Part shown: piece after piece, positions 39,253 through 47,406 of the stretch
Position numbering within the stretch: position 1 is the stretch's first letter
Layout of the letters: every line of letters begins with the position of its first letter
Origin: Clostridiales bacterium UBA7044
Lineage (GTDB): Bacteria > Bacillota > Clostridia > Oscillospirales > Oscillospiraceae
Direction of reading: 5' to 3'
DNA: 48,558 nt
Assembly (NCBI GenBank): GCA_002493965.1
Contig: DLAP01000086.1
Span: forward strand, 1-48,558
Notes under the pieces: generated by a model
The model's input: only the letters and a program-made list of their open reading frames with translations
The model's database searches: none
What the model was told of the DNA's origin: nothing
Position numbers and translations under genes: made by a program

Positions 39253-39540
39253 ATGAAAAAATATGCGATTGTAGGACTTACCCTGATTCTGGCAGTGACT
39301 ATGCTGGTTGGCTGCGGCTGCACCAGGCAGCAAATGACACCCACCACCATTCCCACCACGACCCCGGTACCCAGCGCCACCGCAACCACCGTGCCCACCA
39401 CCAGAGCGACCACCGCTCCCACCACTCCGGCCACCACCGCGCCCCACGGAAACGGCGCTTTGGAGCCTACCACGGGCATGACCGAAAACCCCACTCACGG
39501 AACCACTTCCACAGAGCATACTACCAACAACAGTAGGTAA
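39253..39540 (+). CDS. Small Thr/Pro-rich lipoprotein
   Basis: A 95-residue protein. Signal peptide with lipobox LVGC (mature Cys at residue 21), then a low-complexity tail of T-T-x-P/A repeats (TPTTIPTTTPVPSATATT and TTRATTAPTTPATTAP) and a polar end. Such tails are extended and could be O-glycosylated. No domain recognised. TTGGAGG ribosome site. Followed 21 bases later by another small gene; likely co-transcribed. Confidence 0.7.
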   Translation: MKKYAIVGLTLILAVTMLVGCGCTRQQMTPTTIPTTTPVPSATATTVPTTRATTAPTTPATTAPHGNGALEPTTGMTENPTHGTTSTEHTTNNSR

Positions 39541-39561
39541 TTCAAGAAGGGAGAAAGAAAC

Positions 39562-39747
39562 ATGGATGTAAAAGGTTGGGCGATTACCGCCGGAATTGGC
39601 GCCGCTGCCGGCGCTGTGGCAATTCTCATGATGCCGAGAAACAACCCCACCCGCCGCTTAGCCGCAAAAGCCGCCAATAAAATGGAGGACGTGGCCTGGA
39701 AGGTTGGGGATACCATTTCCGCCAAAATGGACGATTTTGAGCTGTAA
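39562..39747 (+). CDS. Small membrane protein, YtxH-like layout
   Basis: A 61-residue protein. One hydrophobic segment about 8-24 (ITAGIGAAAGAVAILMMP) then an amphipathic basic/acidic helix (RRLAAKAANKMEDVAWKVGD). This resembles short YtxH-type envelope proteins, a weak match. GGGAGAAAG precedes the ATG. A GC-rich hairpin (39754-39762 with 39769-39777) follows. Confidence 0.65.
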   Translation: MDVKGWAITAGIGAAAGAVAILMMPRNNPTRRLAAKAANKMEDVAWKVGDTISAKMDDFEL

Positions 39748-39753
39748 GCAGCG

Positions 39754-39777
39754 GCCCGCCGGGAGAAACCGGCGGGC
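39754..39777. terminator. Terminator hairpin between convergent genes
   Basis: GCCCGCCGG (39754-39762) pairs with CCGGCGGGC (39769-39777), 6-base loop, followed on the plus strand by ATCGCTCTTTA. The T-run is weak. Confidence 0.6.
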
Positions 39778-39785
39778 ATCGCTCT

Positions 39786-40883
39786 TTAGAAGGTTTCTTT
39801 TTTGTTGAGATCGTGGCGATAGAACCAGAGAAGGGCTGTAGCAGCAAGGATCAGGGTGGTACTGATAAAATGTTCATTCCAGCCCGGGAGACCGGAACCC
39901 ATCAAGCCAGTCATGGTTCCCCCTGAAACGATGAGAGCAAAGACCATCAGGCTGCCGCCGTAAGCAGTGAAGGCCAGCGGCAGGTATCTCCATTTGCTTT
40001 TTCTGAGAAGGAAGGCAGCAGCTGCGGTGATAACCGTTATGCCCAGCCCGAAAAGGAAGGTGAGAAGAACCATTTGGCAGCTCAAAGGTCGGTCTTCTTC
40101 CTCTCCTTCGAATACTCCGTCGCCTCCTTCCCACAAAAGCGTTTCATGCTTTCCGTCGGGGCCTGCATACCACAGATCAAGATTTGGCTCAGTCCGGGTC
40201 AGCTTTTCCTGAACATCTCCAGAAAATTCTCTGGGTTGCCACACTTTATCAGGATCCGGCTGTAAATCGTATCGGACTTGACCCTTTTCGTTTTGGAAGA
40301 AGTAGAACGCCTCAACCTGATTGAACAAGTCATAGTAATTCTGGGTAAGTTCGCTGATTCTGTGACGATTCTTGAGGAAGGCTTCCTGTTCTTCCCTGGT
40401 CATTGTCTGAAATTCCCGATCCTCTTTCTGCCCCTTTCTCCAGCCCTCACGGGTTGAAACCGCATAGATCACCATCTCTGCTTTTCCGTTTTCATAGCCG
40501 CCCCAGCCGTTATACCCGTTGCCAAAATCCACATAAAGGCCACCGTCTTCCCGCAACTCTATGCCATCAATAGCCTGCTCCGCAGTCAGATAAATGGGTG
40601 CATCCCAATAGGCAATCCATGACCAAACGAGACTTAAAATGGTCATAAGTACGCAAACCGTAGTGAGAATCTGCCGCTTGCGGATGGTTTTTCGGATATG
40701 CTCCATAGGGGCCGTATCTGCGCTTACCGGAATGGCCTCCTGCTTTTTAAGCTTCTCCAGCTCCCTGGTACATTCGTCACACCCCCGCAGATGCTCGTCC
40801 ACCAAAGCCTTCGTCTCTTCACAAACCATATCCTCCGCGTACAGCGGCAGAATATCCCGAATTACGTTGCAGGAAATATTCAT
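39786..40883 (-). CDS. Zinc-finger (zf-HC2) anti-sigma factor
   Basis: A 365-residue membrane anti-sigma factor. The cytoplasmic N-terminus contains the zinc-binding anti-sigma domain: CNVIRDILPLYAEDM, EETKALVDEHLRGCDECTRE, with the H-x3-C-x2-C pattern. A first membrane helix at about 72-92 (LTTVCVLMTILSLVWSWIAYW) is followed by an outside domain (about 95-255) and three more helices (about 260-355). The start ATG at 40883 overlaps the sigma stop (ATGA). It presumably holds its sigma factor inactive until an envelope signal arrives. Confidence 0.9.
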   Translation of the reverse strand: MNISCNVIRDILPLYAEDMVCEETKALVDEHLRGCDECTRELEKLKKQEAIPVSADTAPMEHIRKTIRKRQILTTVCVLMTILSLVWSWIAYWDAPIYLTAEQAIDGIELREDGGLYVDFGNGYNGWGGYENGKAEMVIYAVSTREGWRKGQKEDREFQTMTREEQEAFLKNRHRISELTQNYYDLFNQVEAFYFFQNEKGQVRYDLQPDPDKVWQPREFSGDVQEKLTRTEPNLDLWYAGPDGKHETLLWEGGDGVFEGEEEDRPLSCQMVLLTFLFGLGITVITAAAAFLLRKSKWRYLPLAFTAYGGSLMVFALIVSGGTMTGLMGSGLPGWNEHFISTTLILAATALLWFYRHDLNKKETF

Positions 40884-41365
40884 ATGTAACCCTCCATTTG
40901 CTCCTGAATTTTCCGTCTGGCCCGGTGATAGGTCACACAGGCCCAGTTTGCCGTCCGCCCGAAGAGGCTTCCAATGTCCTCGAAGGACAGCTGTCCGAAG
41001 ATCCGCAGGGAGAAGACCTCCTTGTATGGCTCCGGCAGGTCGTGAAGGAGACGATGGATGGCCATAGCCTGAGCTCTGTCTATGATCTGCTCCTCGATGG
41101 AGGCTCTGGGATCGGGAATCTGAAGATCGTCGATGTCTTCCGATGGTCTGGCCTTTCGCAGATGGGACAGGTAGCAGTTTCTCCCCATGGCGCACAGCCA
41201 GGTCCTTACATCGCAGTCTCCCCGGAACCCAGGCAGGGCCTTCATGGCTTGGAAGAACACCTGCTCCGTCAGTTCCTCCGCTAAGCTTTCATCCTTGCAG
41301 ATGGCCCGGAGGTACAGTTCCACATCCCGGAAATAGGTACGATAGACGGTTTCAAATTCTGTCAC
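40880..41365 (-). CDS. ECF RNA polymerase sigma factor
   Basis: A 161-residue ECF sigma factor. Region 2: TYFRDVELYLRAICKDESLAEELTEQVFFQAMKAL, with DVRTWLCAMGRNCYLSHLRK; region 4: LLHDLPEPYKEVFSLRIFGQLSFEDIGSLFGRTANWACVTYHRARRKI. The GTG at 41365 lies nine bases after AAGGAG; an ATG three codons earlier directly touches that site and is less likely. Preceded by an ECF-type promoter, implying autoregulation. Paired with the zf-HC2 anti-sigma factor. Confidence 0.92.
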   Translation of the reverse strand: MTEFETVYRTYFRDVELYLRAICKDESLAEELTEQVFFQAMKALPGFRGDCDVRTWLCAMGRNCYLSHLRKARPSEDIDDLQIPDPRASIEEQIIDRAQAMAIHRLLHDLPEPYKEVFSLRIFGQLSFEDIGSLFGRTANWACVTYHRARRKIQEQMEGYI

Positions 41366-41388
41366 GCTTCTCATCTCCTTCTGCCTGT

Positions 41389-41416
41389 TAGACGCAGGGA
41401 AAGCGAAAACCTTACA
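41389..41416 (-). promoter_or_regulatory. Candidate ECF sigma promoter (TGTAA / CGTCTA)
   Basis: On the minus strand: TGTAA (41416-41412), 17-base spacer, CGTCTA (41394-41389), 23 bases before the GTG start. It resembles the TGTAAC/CGTC promoters of SigW/SigV-type factors. Confidence 0.6.
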
Positions 41417-41463
41417 GAAAATCCCGGAAATTTTTCATTCCCGGGATCATTGTTTGTGGAGCA

Positions 41464-41491
41464 ATGTCCGCCCCCAGCAGGGGGCGGACAT
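41464..41491. terminator. Strong hairpin after the ClpE-type gene
   Basis: ATGTCCGCCCCC (41464-41475) pairs perfectly with GGGGGCGGACAT (41480-41491), 4-base loop. A T-run is lacking, but a second hairpin ATCCCGG/CCGGGAT (41421-41427, 41441-41447) follows on the minus strand. Confidence 0.55.
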
Positions 41492-41499
41492 CGGAAATG

Positions 41500-43788
41500 T
41501 CAGTGAATATCCAGCTTCACGCTGTCCCCATCCGCATCGGCGTAAATGGCAGAAATAGGACTTTCAAAGCTGTCGATGATGGCCTGGGAGATGGGGTCCT
41601 CCAGTTCCTTCTGGATGGTTCTCCGAAGATTCCGCGCGCCGTACACAGCGGAATAGGCCTTCTTCACCAGCAGCTTCTTAAGGCCATCCGACCAGGTAAG
41701 GCTCAGGCCCCGCAGAGCCAGGCTGTCCTTTAGCTCTGAGAGCATAATCTCCGCAATGCCAAGGAAATGCGCCTCCGTCAGGTGGTTAAAGGTAATGATC
41801 TCATCCACACGGTTTAAGAATTCCGGCCGCAGGAACTCCCGGAGGGCGCCCATGGTCTTCTCCTTTACCATATCGTTTTCCGACCGGCCAAAGCCCAGGC
41901 CCCCTACCCGGCCCTCAGAACCGGCATTGGAGGTCATGACGATGATGGTGTTCTCGAAGTTCACTACTCTCCCCTGGGCGTCGGTAATCCGGCCGTCGTC
42001 CAGCACCTGAAGCAGTACGTTCAGCACATCCGGATGGGCCTTTTCGATCTCGTCAAAGAGCACCACACTATAGGGACGGCGGCGGATCTTCTCCGTCAGC
42101 TGCCCGGCCTCGTCGTAGCCCACATAGCCCGGAGGCGAACCGATCAGCTTAGAGACGGTGTGCTTTTCCATATATTCGGACATATCCAGCCGGATCAGGC
42201 TGTCCACGCTGTCAAACAGGTCACTGGCAAGCTGCTTTACCAGCTCCGTTTTGCCCACGCCGGTGGGGCCGACAAAGATAAAGGACACAGGCTTCTTCTT
42301 TGGAGAGATGCCAACCCGGTTCCGGCGGATAGCCCGGGACACAGCGTCCACCGCCTCGTCCTGGCCCACAATGTGGGCTTTCAGTCGGTCAGGCAGACCC
42401 TTGATCTGCTCATATTCCTGGGCCTTGATCTTGGAGGCCGGAATTTTCGTCCACAGCTCAATGACCCGGGCCAGGTTTTCCATGGTCACGGCGGGCTTGG
42501 GCAGAGCTTCCAGCTCCTCAATCTTTGGCGCGATCTGCATCAGCTTACTGCGCAGGAACGCGATTCTTTCATAGTCCTGATTTTCCGTCTGCTCGTTCAG
42601 CATCCGCAGCTCTAACTCGTAATCGTCCCGCTCCTTGCGAAGCTGAGCCAGTTCGGACAGAGCCTTACACTGTAAATTCACGTCGGAGCAGGCCTCGTCC
42701 AGCAAATCGATTGCCTTGTCAGGGAGGAACCGGTCGGTGATATACCGCTCGGACAGCAGCACACACTGGTGGGCGATTTCCGGGGAGATTTCCACATTAT
42801 GGAACTCGGCGTAGGCTTTGGCGATGCCCTGCATGATCTGGCTGGCCTCGGCAATGGTAGGCTCCGCCACAGTGACAGGCTGGAACCGGCGCTCCAGAGC
42901 AGCGTCCTTTTCAATATATTTCCGGTACTCGGCAAAGGTGGTGGCACCGATGACCTGAATTTCTCCCCGGGACAGGGCGGGTTTCAGGATATTGGCGGCG
43001 TTCATGGAACCCTCCGCGTCTCCCGCGCCCACCAGGTTGTGGACCTCGTCGATGACCAGGATGATATTGCCACACTCCTTGATTTCTCCAATGAGGCTCT
43101 TCATGCGGCTTTCAAACTGGCCCCGGAACTGGGTACCCGCCACCAGAGCGGTGAGGTCCAGCAGGAATACTTCCTTATCCCACAGCTTATAGGGCACGTC
43201 TTTGGCGGCGATGCGCTGGGCCAGGCCCTCGGCAATGGCGGTTTTGCCAACGCCCGGCTCGCCAATGAGGCAGGGATTGTTCTTCTGGCGGCGGTTCAGG
43301 ATCTGGATCACCCGCTCGGTCTCCATGTCCCGGCCAATGACTTTATCCAGCTTTCCTTCCCGGGCACGGCCGGTCAGGTCCATACAGTAGCTGTCCAGGA
43401 ATTTATGCTTCTTGTTTTTCTTCTTGGGCGCGTCCTCCTTGGGCTCCTCCTTTTTGGAGGGGCGGGAAGGCTGGGCGGGGGGATTGGAATTGCTGCCAAA
43501 GAGCTGGTTCAGCAGGGGGAATGTGGCGGTCTGGCTGTCAATTTCGTCCTCGTCGTGATCCTCGTTTTCGTCCCGCTGGCCGAACATACTGCTCATCTCG
43601 TCGCTGAGCAGGTCCAGATCGTCCTCGGAAATGCCCATCTGCTTTACCGCCTGGTCAATCTGGGGAATGCCCAAACTCCGGGCGCACTTGAGGCAGTAGC
43701 CCTCATTCATGGTGACGCCGTTTTCGATCTTCGTGATGAACACAACGGCAATATTCTTTTTACATTTGCTGCACATTTTCGGCTGCAT
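41500..43788 (-). CDS. ClpE-type ATP-dependent protease ATPase subunit
   Basis: A 762-residue double-AAA+ unfoldase. The N-terminus has a zinc finger (MCSKCKK ... YCLKCARS) instead of the ClpC N-domain, as in ClpE. An acidic/Pro linker (about 60-115) precedes AAA-1: Walker A GEPGVGKTA, Walker B ILVIDEVHNLVGAG. A short coiled middle domain follows (LAQLRKERDDYELELRML). AAA-2: GPTGVGKTELVKQLA, VVLFDEIEKAHPDVLN, and a GGLGFG loop of the kind that docks ClpP. ATG at 43788, eight bases after GGAG. No CtsR operator found upstream. Substrates presumably damaged proteins. Confidence 0.9.
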   Translation of the reverse strand: MQPKMCSKCKKNIAVVFITKIENGVTMNEGYCLKCARSLGIPQIDQAVKQMGISEDDLDLLSDEMSSMFGQRDENEDHDEDEIDSQTATFPLLNQLFGSNSNPPAQPSRPSKKEEPKEDAPKKKNKKHKFLDSYCMDLTGRAREGKLDKVIGRDMETERVIQILNRRQKNNPCLIGEPGVGKTAIAEGLAQRIAAKDVPYKLWDKEVFLLDLTALVAGTQFRGQFESRMKSLIGEIKECGNIILVIDEVHNLVGAGDAEGSMNAANILKPALSRGEIQVIGATTFAEYRKYIEKDAALERRFQPVTVAEPTIAEASQIMQGIAKAYAEFHNVEISPEIAHQCVLLSERYITDRFLPDKAIDLLDEACSDVNLQCKALSELAQLRKERDDYELELRMLNEQTENQDYERIAFLRSKLMQIAPKIEELEALPKPAVTMENLARVIELWTKIPASKIKAQEYEQIKGLPDRLKAHIVGQDEAVDAVSRAIRRNRVGISPKKKPVSFIFVGPTGVGKTELVKQLASDLFDSVDSLIRLDMSEYMEKHTVSKLIGSPPGYVGYDEAGQLTEKIRRRPYSVVLFDEIEKAHPDVLNVLLQVLDDGRITDAQGRVVNFENTIIVMTSNAGSEGRVGGLGFGRSENDMVKEKTMGALREFLRPEFLNRVDEIITFNHLTEAHFLGIAEIMLSELKDSLALRGLSLTWSDGLKKLLVKKAYSAVYGARNLRRTIQKELEDPISQAIIDSFESPISAIYADADGDSVKLDIH

Positions 43789-43878
43789 ACACTTCACTCC
43801 TCTTCCGGGGATGTTCCTTTTTTCCGCAGTATAGCACAGAAAAAGAGGAAAAGGGAAAACAAATTATGAACAAAATAG

Positions 43879-44074
43879 CGCCCTGGGACGCAGAGTCCTC
43901 CCCTTTGGGGTGGTGCACTGCGCAGCAGATTAGAGGTATTATGATTGCCGGTGGCAATCATACCAAAGCGTAAGGGTGCCCCCAAAGGGGGCGGGTGAAG
44001 TGGTAAAGCGTTGGAACTCCTCATCCGTCAGCCCTTCGGGCTGCCACCTTCCCCAGAGGGGATGGCTTTGGCCT
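43879..44074. repeat. Composite repeat region, type B
   Basis: About 195 bases between the ClpE-type and truA genes. Modules: CCTCCCCTTTGGGGTGG, ATGATTGCCGGTGGCAATCAT (an inverted repeat), TGCCCCCAAAGGGGGCGGGT, and CTCATCCGTCAGCCC with GGGCTGCCACC and CTTCCCCAGAGGGGATGG near truA. The last part recurs in altered form at 22156-22258. No gene. May include the truA transcript end. Confidence 0.6.
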
Positions 44075-44854
44075 CTATGGCGTCCAGTCGCTTCCCACTT
44101 CGAATTTCTCGATCCCATCGTCATACCACAAATGGGTCATATATAATCCTCCCGCAGGTACCGTCGGTCCAGCGGCGGTGCGGTTGCCGGATTCCAGAAT
44201 GGCCCCGATCTCTTCGGGACGAATCTTTCCCTCAGCGGCGTAGACCACCGTTCCCGCCATGGCCCGGGCCATGTTGTAGAGAAAGCCGTTGGCACAGACC
44301 TTCAGCCGGATGACCTCCCCCATCCGCTCCACCGTATAATAGTATACGGTACGGACGGTGGATTTAACATCCGTTCCCACACTTCGCACGGCGGCAAAAT
44401 CATGGGTTCCCACAAACTGGTCCGCCGCCGCCTGTAAGACTGTTTCGTCCAGATGCCGGGGATAGAACCAGGCACGATTTACATAAAACGGGTCCTTCAG
44501 TCGGGAATTATAAATTTGATAGGTATATTCCTTCCGGACGCAGGAAGCGATGGCGTTGAAATTCTCATGAACCTCCCTGGCCCCCGTCACCACGATATCG
44601 CAGGGCAGGTGGGTGTTGAGGGCATAGGGAAGCCGCTCCACGGGGATTGTCGAGCCTGTCCGGAAAGAAGCCACATAGCACCGGGCATGGACCCCGGCGT
44701 CGGTGCGGCCGCAGCCGGTCATATGCACCGGGTGGCCCACCACCATGGCGGCGGCCTTTTCCATGGTCTCGGCAATGGTGGGCAGATTCTTCTGCACCTG
44801 CCAGCCGTGATAGGCCGTTCCCAGATAGGTTAATTGCAGGGCAATATTTCGCAT
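44075..44854 (-). CDS. truA: tRNA pseudouridine(38-40) synthase
   Basis: A 259-residue TruA that isomerises uridines 38-40 in tRNA anticodon arms. N-terminal NIALQLTYLGTAYHGWQVQ, catalytic Asp in GCGRTDAGVHARCYVASF, RKEYTYQIYN, and ANGFLYNMARAMAGTVV, all family marks. ATG at 44854 after GAGGAAGG; upstream in-frame codons belong to ecfT in another frame. Last gene of the methyltransferase-ecf operon, the common clostridial ecf-truA order. Confidence 0.95.
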   Translation of the reverse strand: MRNIALQLTYLGTAYHGWQVQKNLPTIAETMEKAAAMVVGHPVHMTGCGRTDAGVHARCYVASFRTGSTIPVERLPYALNTHLPCDIVVTGAREVHENFNAIASCVRKEYTYQIYNSRLKDPFYVNRAWFYPRHLDETVLQAAADQFVGTHDFAAVRSVGTDVKSTVRTVYYYTVERMGEVIRLKVCANGFLYNMARAMAGTVVYAAEGKIRPEEIGAILESGNRTAAGPTVPAGGLYMTHLWYDDGIEKFEVGSDWTP

Positions 44855-44862
44855 AGCCTTCC

Positions 44863-45669
44863 TCACAGTCCGAAGCGGCTCAAAATCACCACAGCACAGG
44901 CCAAAACGCCGCCGATGGCAAAGGCTGTCAGGTCCTCCCGATGGTAGTGGAGCATTTTCATTTTCGTTCTGCCCTCGCCTCCCTGGTAGCACCGACATTC
45001 CATGGCAGTAGCCAGTTCATCCGCCCGGCGGAAGGCGCTAATAAACAGGGGCACTAAAATCGGGATCAAAGCCTTTGCCCGCTGCATCAGGCTCCCGGTC
45101 TCAAAGTCCGCGCCTCTGGCCTTCTGGGCAGACATGATCTTATCCGTTTCCTCAATCAGGGTGGGAATGAACCGGAGGGCAATGCACATCATCATGGCAA
45201 GCTCATGGACGGGCACCTTCACCTTTTTCAGAGGGTTCATGAGGGATTCCAGGGCGTCCGTCAAGGCAATGGGCGAAGTGGTATAGGTTAAGAGGAAGGT
45301 GGCAGAAATGAGCATGAGGATTCTTGCCATCATCTGCACCGCCCGGAGAATACCCCCGGTGGAAATGGTAATGAAGTGCCACTCCACCAGAATTCTTCCC
45401 TCTTTGGTAAAGAACAGGTTCAGGATGCCTGTAAAAATCAGGATCATCACCAGGGGTTTGAGCCCTCGGACAATGGCCTTGGGCGCTATGGTGGAAACCT
45501 TAACGACCAGCACCAGGGTCAGGAGCAGCAGCCCATAAGTGACCCAGCTCTTGGCCAGGAACAGCACCACAATATAGACGATCAGCAAAATCAGCTTGGT
45601 TCTGGGATCCAGCCGGTGAATGGGCGATTTTCCCGGGAAATACTGGCCTAATGTAATGTCTTTCAGCAT
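44863..45669 (-). CDS. ecfT: Energy-coupling factor transporter transmembrane protein
   Basis: A 268-residue EcfT. Begins DITLGQYFPGKSPIHRLDPRTKL; about five to six helices; two coupling motifs in the C-terminal cytoplasmic helices: SAQKARGADFETGSL (Ala-Arg-Gly) and ATAMECRCYQGGEGRTK, where the second motif is R-C-Y rather than A-R-G-like. EcfT links the ATPases EcfA1/A2 to interchangeable S-components for vitamins and metals. It starts one base after the ecfA2 stop. No S-component is encoded adjacent. Confidence 0.94.
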   Translation of the reverse strand: MLKDITLGQYFPGKSPIHRLDPRTKLILLIVYIVVLFLAKSWVTYGLLLLTLVLVVKVSTIAPKAIVRGLKPLVMILIFTGILNLFFTKEGRILVEWHFITISTGGILRAVQMMARILMLISATFLLTYTTSPIALTDALESLMNPLKKVKVPVHELAMMMCIALRFIPTLIEETDKIMSAQKARGADFETGSLMQRAKALIPILVPLFISAFRRADELATAMECRCYQGGEGRTKMKMLHYHREDLTAFAIGGVLACAVVILSRFGL

Positions 45670-45670
45670 C

Positions 45671-46525
45671 TTATTTCCCTCCCCGAATCCGCTTTAACTC
45701 TGCCACGGCCTGGTCAATGGTATAGACATTGGGTACATCCAGGCCCATATTCCGCAGAAACAGAAACACCTGGGTCACTTGGGGAATGCTCAGGCCCATG
45801 GCTGTCAGCTCCTCGGGATGGGTAAACACCTGGCCCGGGACAGCGTCCATCGCAATGTGAGAGCCGTTTAATACCAGCAGCCGGTCCGTGAGCCGCGCCA
45901 CATCCTCCATAGAGTGGGAGACCATCATAATGGTGGCGTTCTTCGCCTTGCGATAAGCTTCTATGTTTCCCAGGATTTCGGCCCTGCCGATGGGGTCCAG
46001 GCCGGCAGTAGGCTCGTCCAGAATCAGCACCTCCGGCTCCATGGCAATGACGCCGGCGATGGCCACCCGCCGCTTCTGTCCGCCGGACAGATCAAAGGGA
46101 GAGGAGGTAAGCTGCTTTTCCGTCAGCCCCACGAATCCGGCGGCCTCCCGGACCCGACGATCCACCTCCGCTTCACTCAGGCCCATATTTTTCGGGCCAA
46201 AGGCAATGTCCTTGTAGACTGTCTCCTCAAAAAGCTGATACTCCGGGTACTGGAACACCAGGCCCACCCGGAATCGGGCCTGCCGGGTCCTCTGCTTATC
46301 CACCCAGATGTCCTCCCCGTCCAGGAGTACCTGGCCGGAGGTGGGCTTTAACAAGCCATTGAGCTGCTGCATCAGGGTGGACTTTCCGGAGCCGGTATGG
46401 CCGATGATCCCGATAAACTCCCCGGGATAAACAGCAAAGGAAACGTCCTCCAGAGCCTTATGCTCAAAGGGCGTCCCGGCGCTGTAAGTATAACTTAAAT
46501 TCTTGATTTCCAGAATGGGTTTCAA
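45671..46525 (-). CDS. ecfA2: Energy-coupling factor transporter ATPase EcfA2
   Basis: A 284-residue ABC ATPase. Walker A GHTGSGKST, Q-loop LVFQYPEYQLFEETVYKDIAFGPKN (the ECF-type long Q-loop), signature LSGGQKRRVAIAGVIAMEP, Walker B LILDEPTAGLDP, switch His in MMVSHSMEDVA. Forms a heterodimer with EcfA1. Begins 19 bases after the ecfA1 stop. Confidence 0.95.
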   Translation of the reverse strand: MKPILEIKNLSYTYSAGTPFEHKALEDVSFAVYPGEFIGIIGHTGSGKSTLMQQLNGLLKPTSGQVLLDGEDIWVDKQRTRQARFRVGLVFQYPEYQLFEETVYKDIAFGPKNMGLSEAEVDRRVREAAGFVGLTEKQLTSSPFDLSGGQKRRVAIAGVIAMEPEVLILDEPTAGLDPIGRAEILGNIEAYRKAKNATIMMVSHSMEDVARLTDRLLVLNGSHIAMDAVPGQVFTHPEELTAMGLSIPQVTQVFLFLRNMGLDVPNVYTIDQAVAELKRIRGGK

Positions 46526-46544
46526 ATGTATTCCTCCTGACGCG

Positions 46545-47393
46545 TCACGCCTTTAACGCATTGTAAAGTGCCTGCGCGCATTGATCGGGGTCTAGTTTGT
46601 CTAAGGGGAGCTGGAAGCCTGCCTTGTTGAGTTCCCAGCACAGCTCCACCGTCTCAGGGGCAGCCAGGCCGATCTTGTGCAGCAGCTCCACCTGGGAGAA
46701 TACCTCCTGTGGCGTTCCGTCCGCCGCGATTTTTCCCCCGTCCATGACCACCACCCGCTTACACCTGGCAGCTTCGTCCATATGGTGGGTGATAAGCACC
46801 ACGGTAATGCCCTTCTCCCGGTTTAATCGTCCGATGGTGTCCATGACCTCCCGGCGGCCTCTGGGGTCCAGCATGGCGGTAGGCTCGTCCAGCACGATGC
46901 ACTTTGGCTCCATGGCAATGACGCCGGCAATGGCAATGCGCTGCTTCTGTCCGCCGGAGAGCAGATGGGGGGCGTGCTCCCGGTATTCGTACATTCCCAC
47001 CTGTTTCAGGGCGTTATCCACCCGGTTTCGGATTTCGGGGCTGGCGATCCCCAAGTTCTCCGGTCCGAAAGCCACGTCCTCCTCCACCACGTTGGCAACG
47101 ATCTGGTTGTCCGGGTTCTGGAACACCATGCCCACATTCCGGCGGACGGCCATAATCCGGTCCTCGCTGGAGGTATCAATCCCGCAGACGTAGACCTTCC
47201 CTCCGGAGGGGAGCAGAATGGCGTTAAAATGCTTGGCAAGAGTACTCTTTCCGCAGCCGTTGCAGCCCAGAATCGCCACAAAGCTGCCCTCCTCCACCTT
47301 TAAATTCATGTCTTCAAACACCGCTATCCCAGGATTTTCATCCAGGCTGGGATAGGTGTAGGCCAAATGCTCTACTGAAATCATGTCTCCCAC
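46545..47393 (-). CDS. ecfA1: Energy-coupling factor transporter ATPase EcfA1
   Basis: A 282-residue ABC ATPase. Walker A GCNGCGKST with Cys in place of the usual Ser at one position, Q-loop MVFQNPDNQIVANVVEEDVAFGPEN, signature LSGGQKQRIAIAGVIAMEP, Walker B IVLDEPTAMLDP, and His in VLITHHMDEA. The GTG at 47393 lies seven bases after GGAGG; an ATG three codons on has a site too close. Partner of EcfA2. It starts 13 bases after the methyltransferase stop. Confidence 0.94.
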   Translation of the reverse strand: MGDMISVEHLAYTYPSLDENPGIAVFEDMNLKVEEGSFVAILGCNGCGKSTLAKHFNAILLPSGGKVYVCGIDTSSEDRIMAVRRNVGMVFQNPDNQIVANVVEEDVAFGPENLGIASPEIRNRVDNALKQVGMYEYREHAPHLLSGGQKQRIAIAGVIAMEPKCIVLDEPTAMLDPRGRREVMDTIGRLNREKGITVVLITHHMDEAARCKRVVVMDGGKIAADGTPQEVFSQVELLHKIGLAAPETVELCWELNKAGFQLPLDKLDPDQCAQALYNALKA

Positions 47394-47406
47394 AGTATTT
47401 CCTCCG

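Noticed and set aside
43789..43880. CtsR or CIRCE heat-shock operators upstream of the ClpE-type gene.
   Set aside because: No direct heptad repeat of the GGTCAAA type and no CIRCE inverted repeat was found in the region before the start codon.
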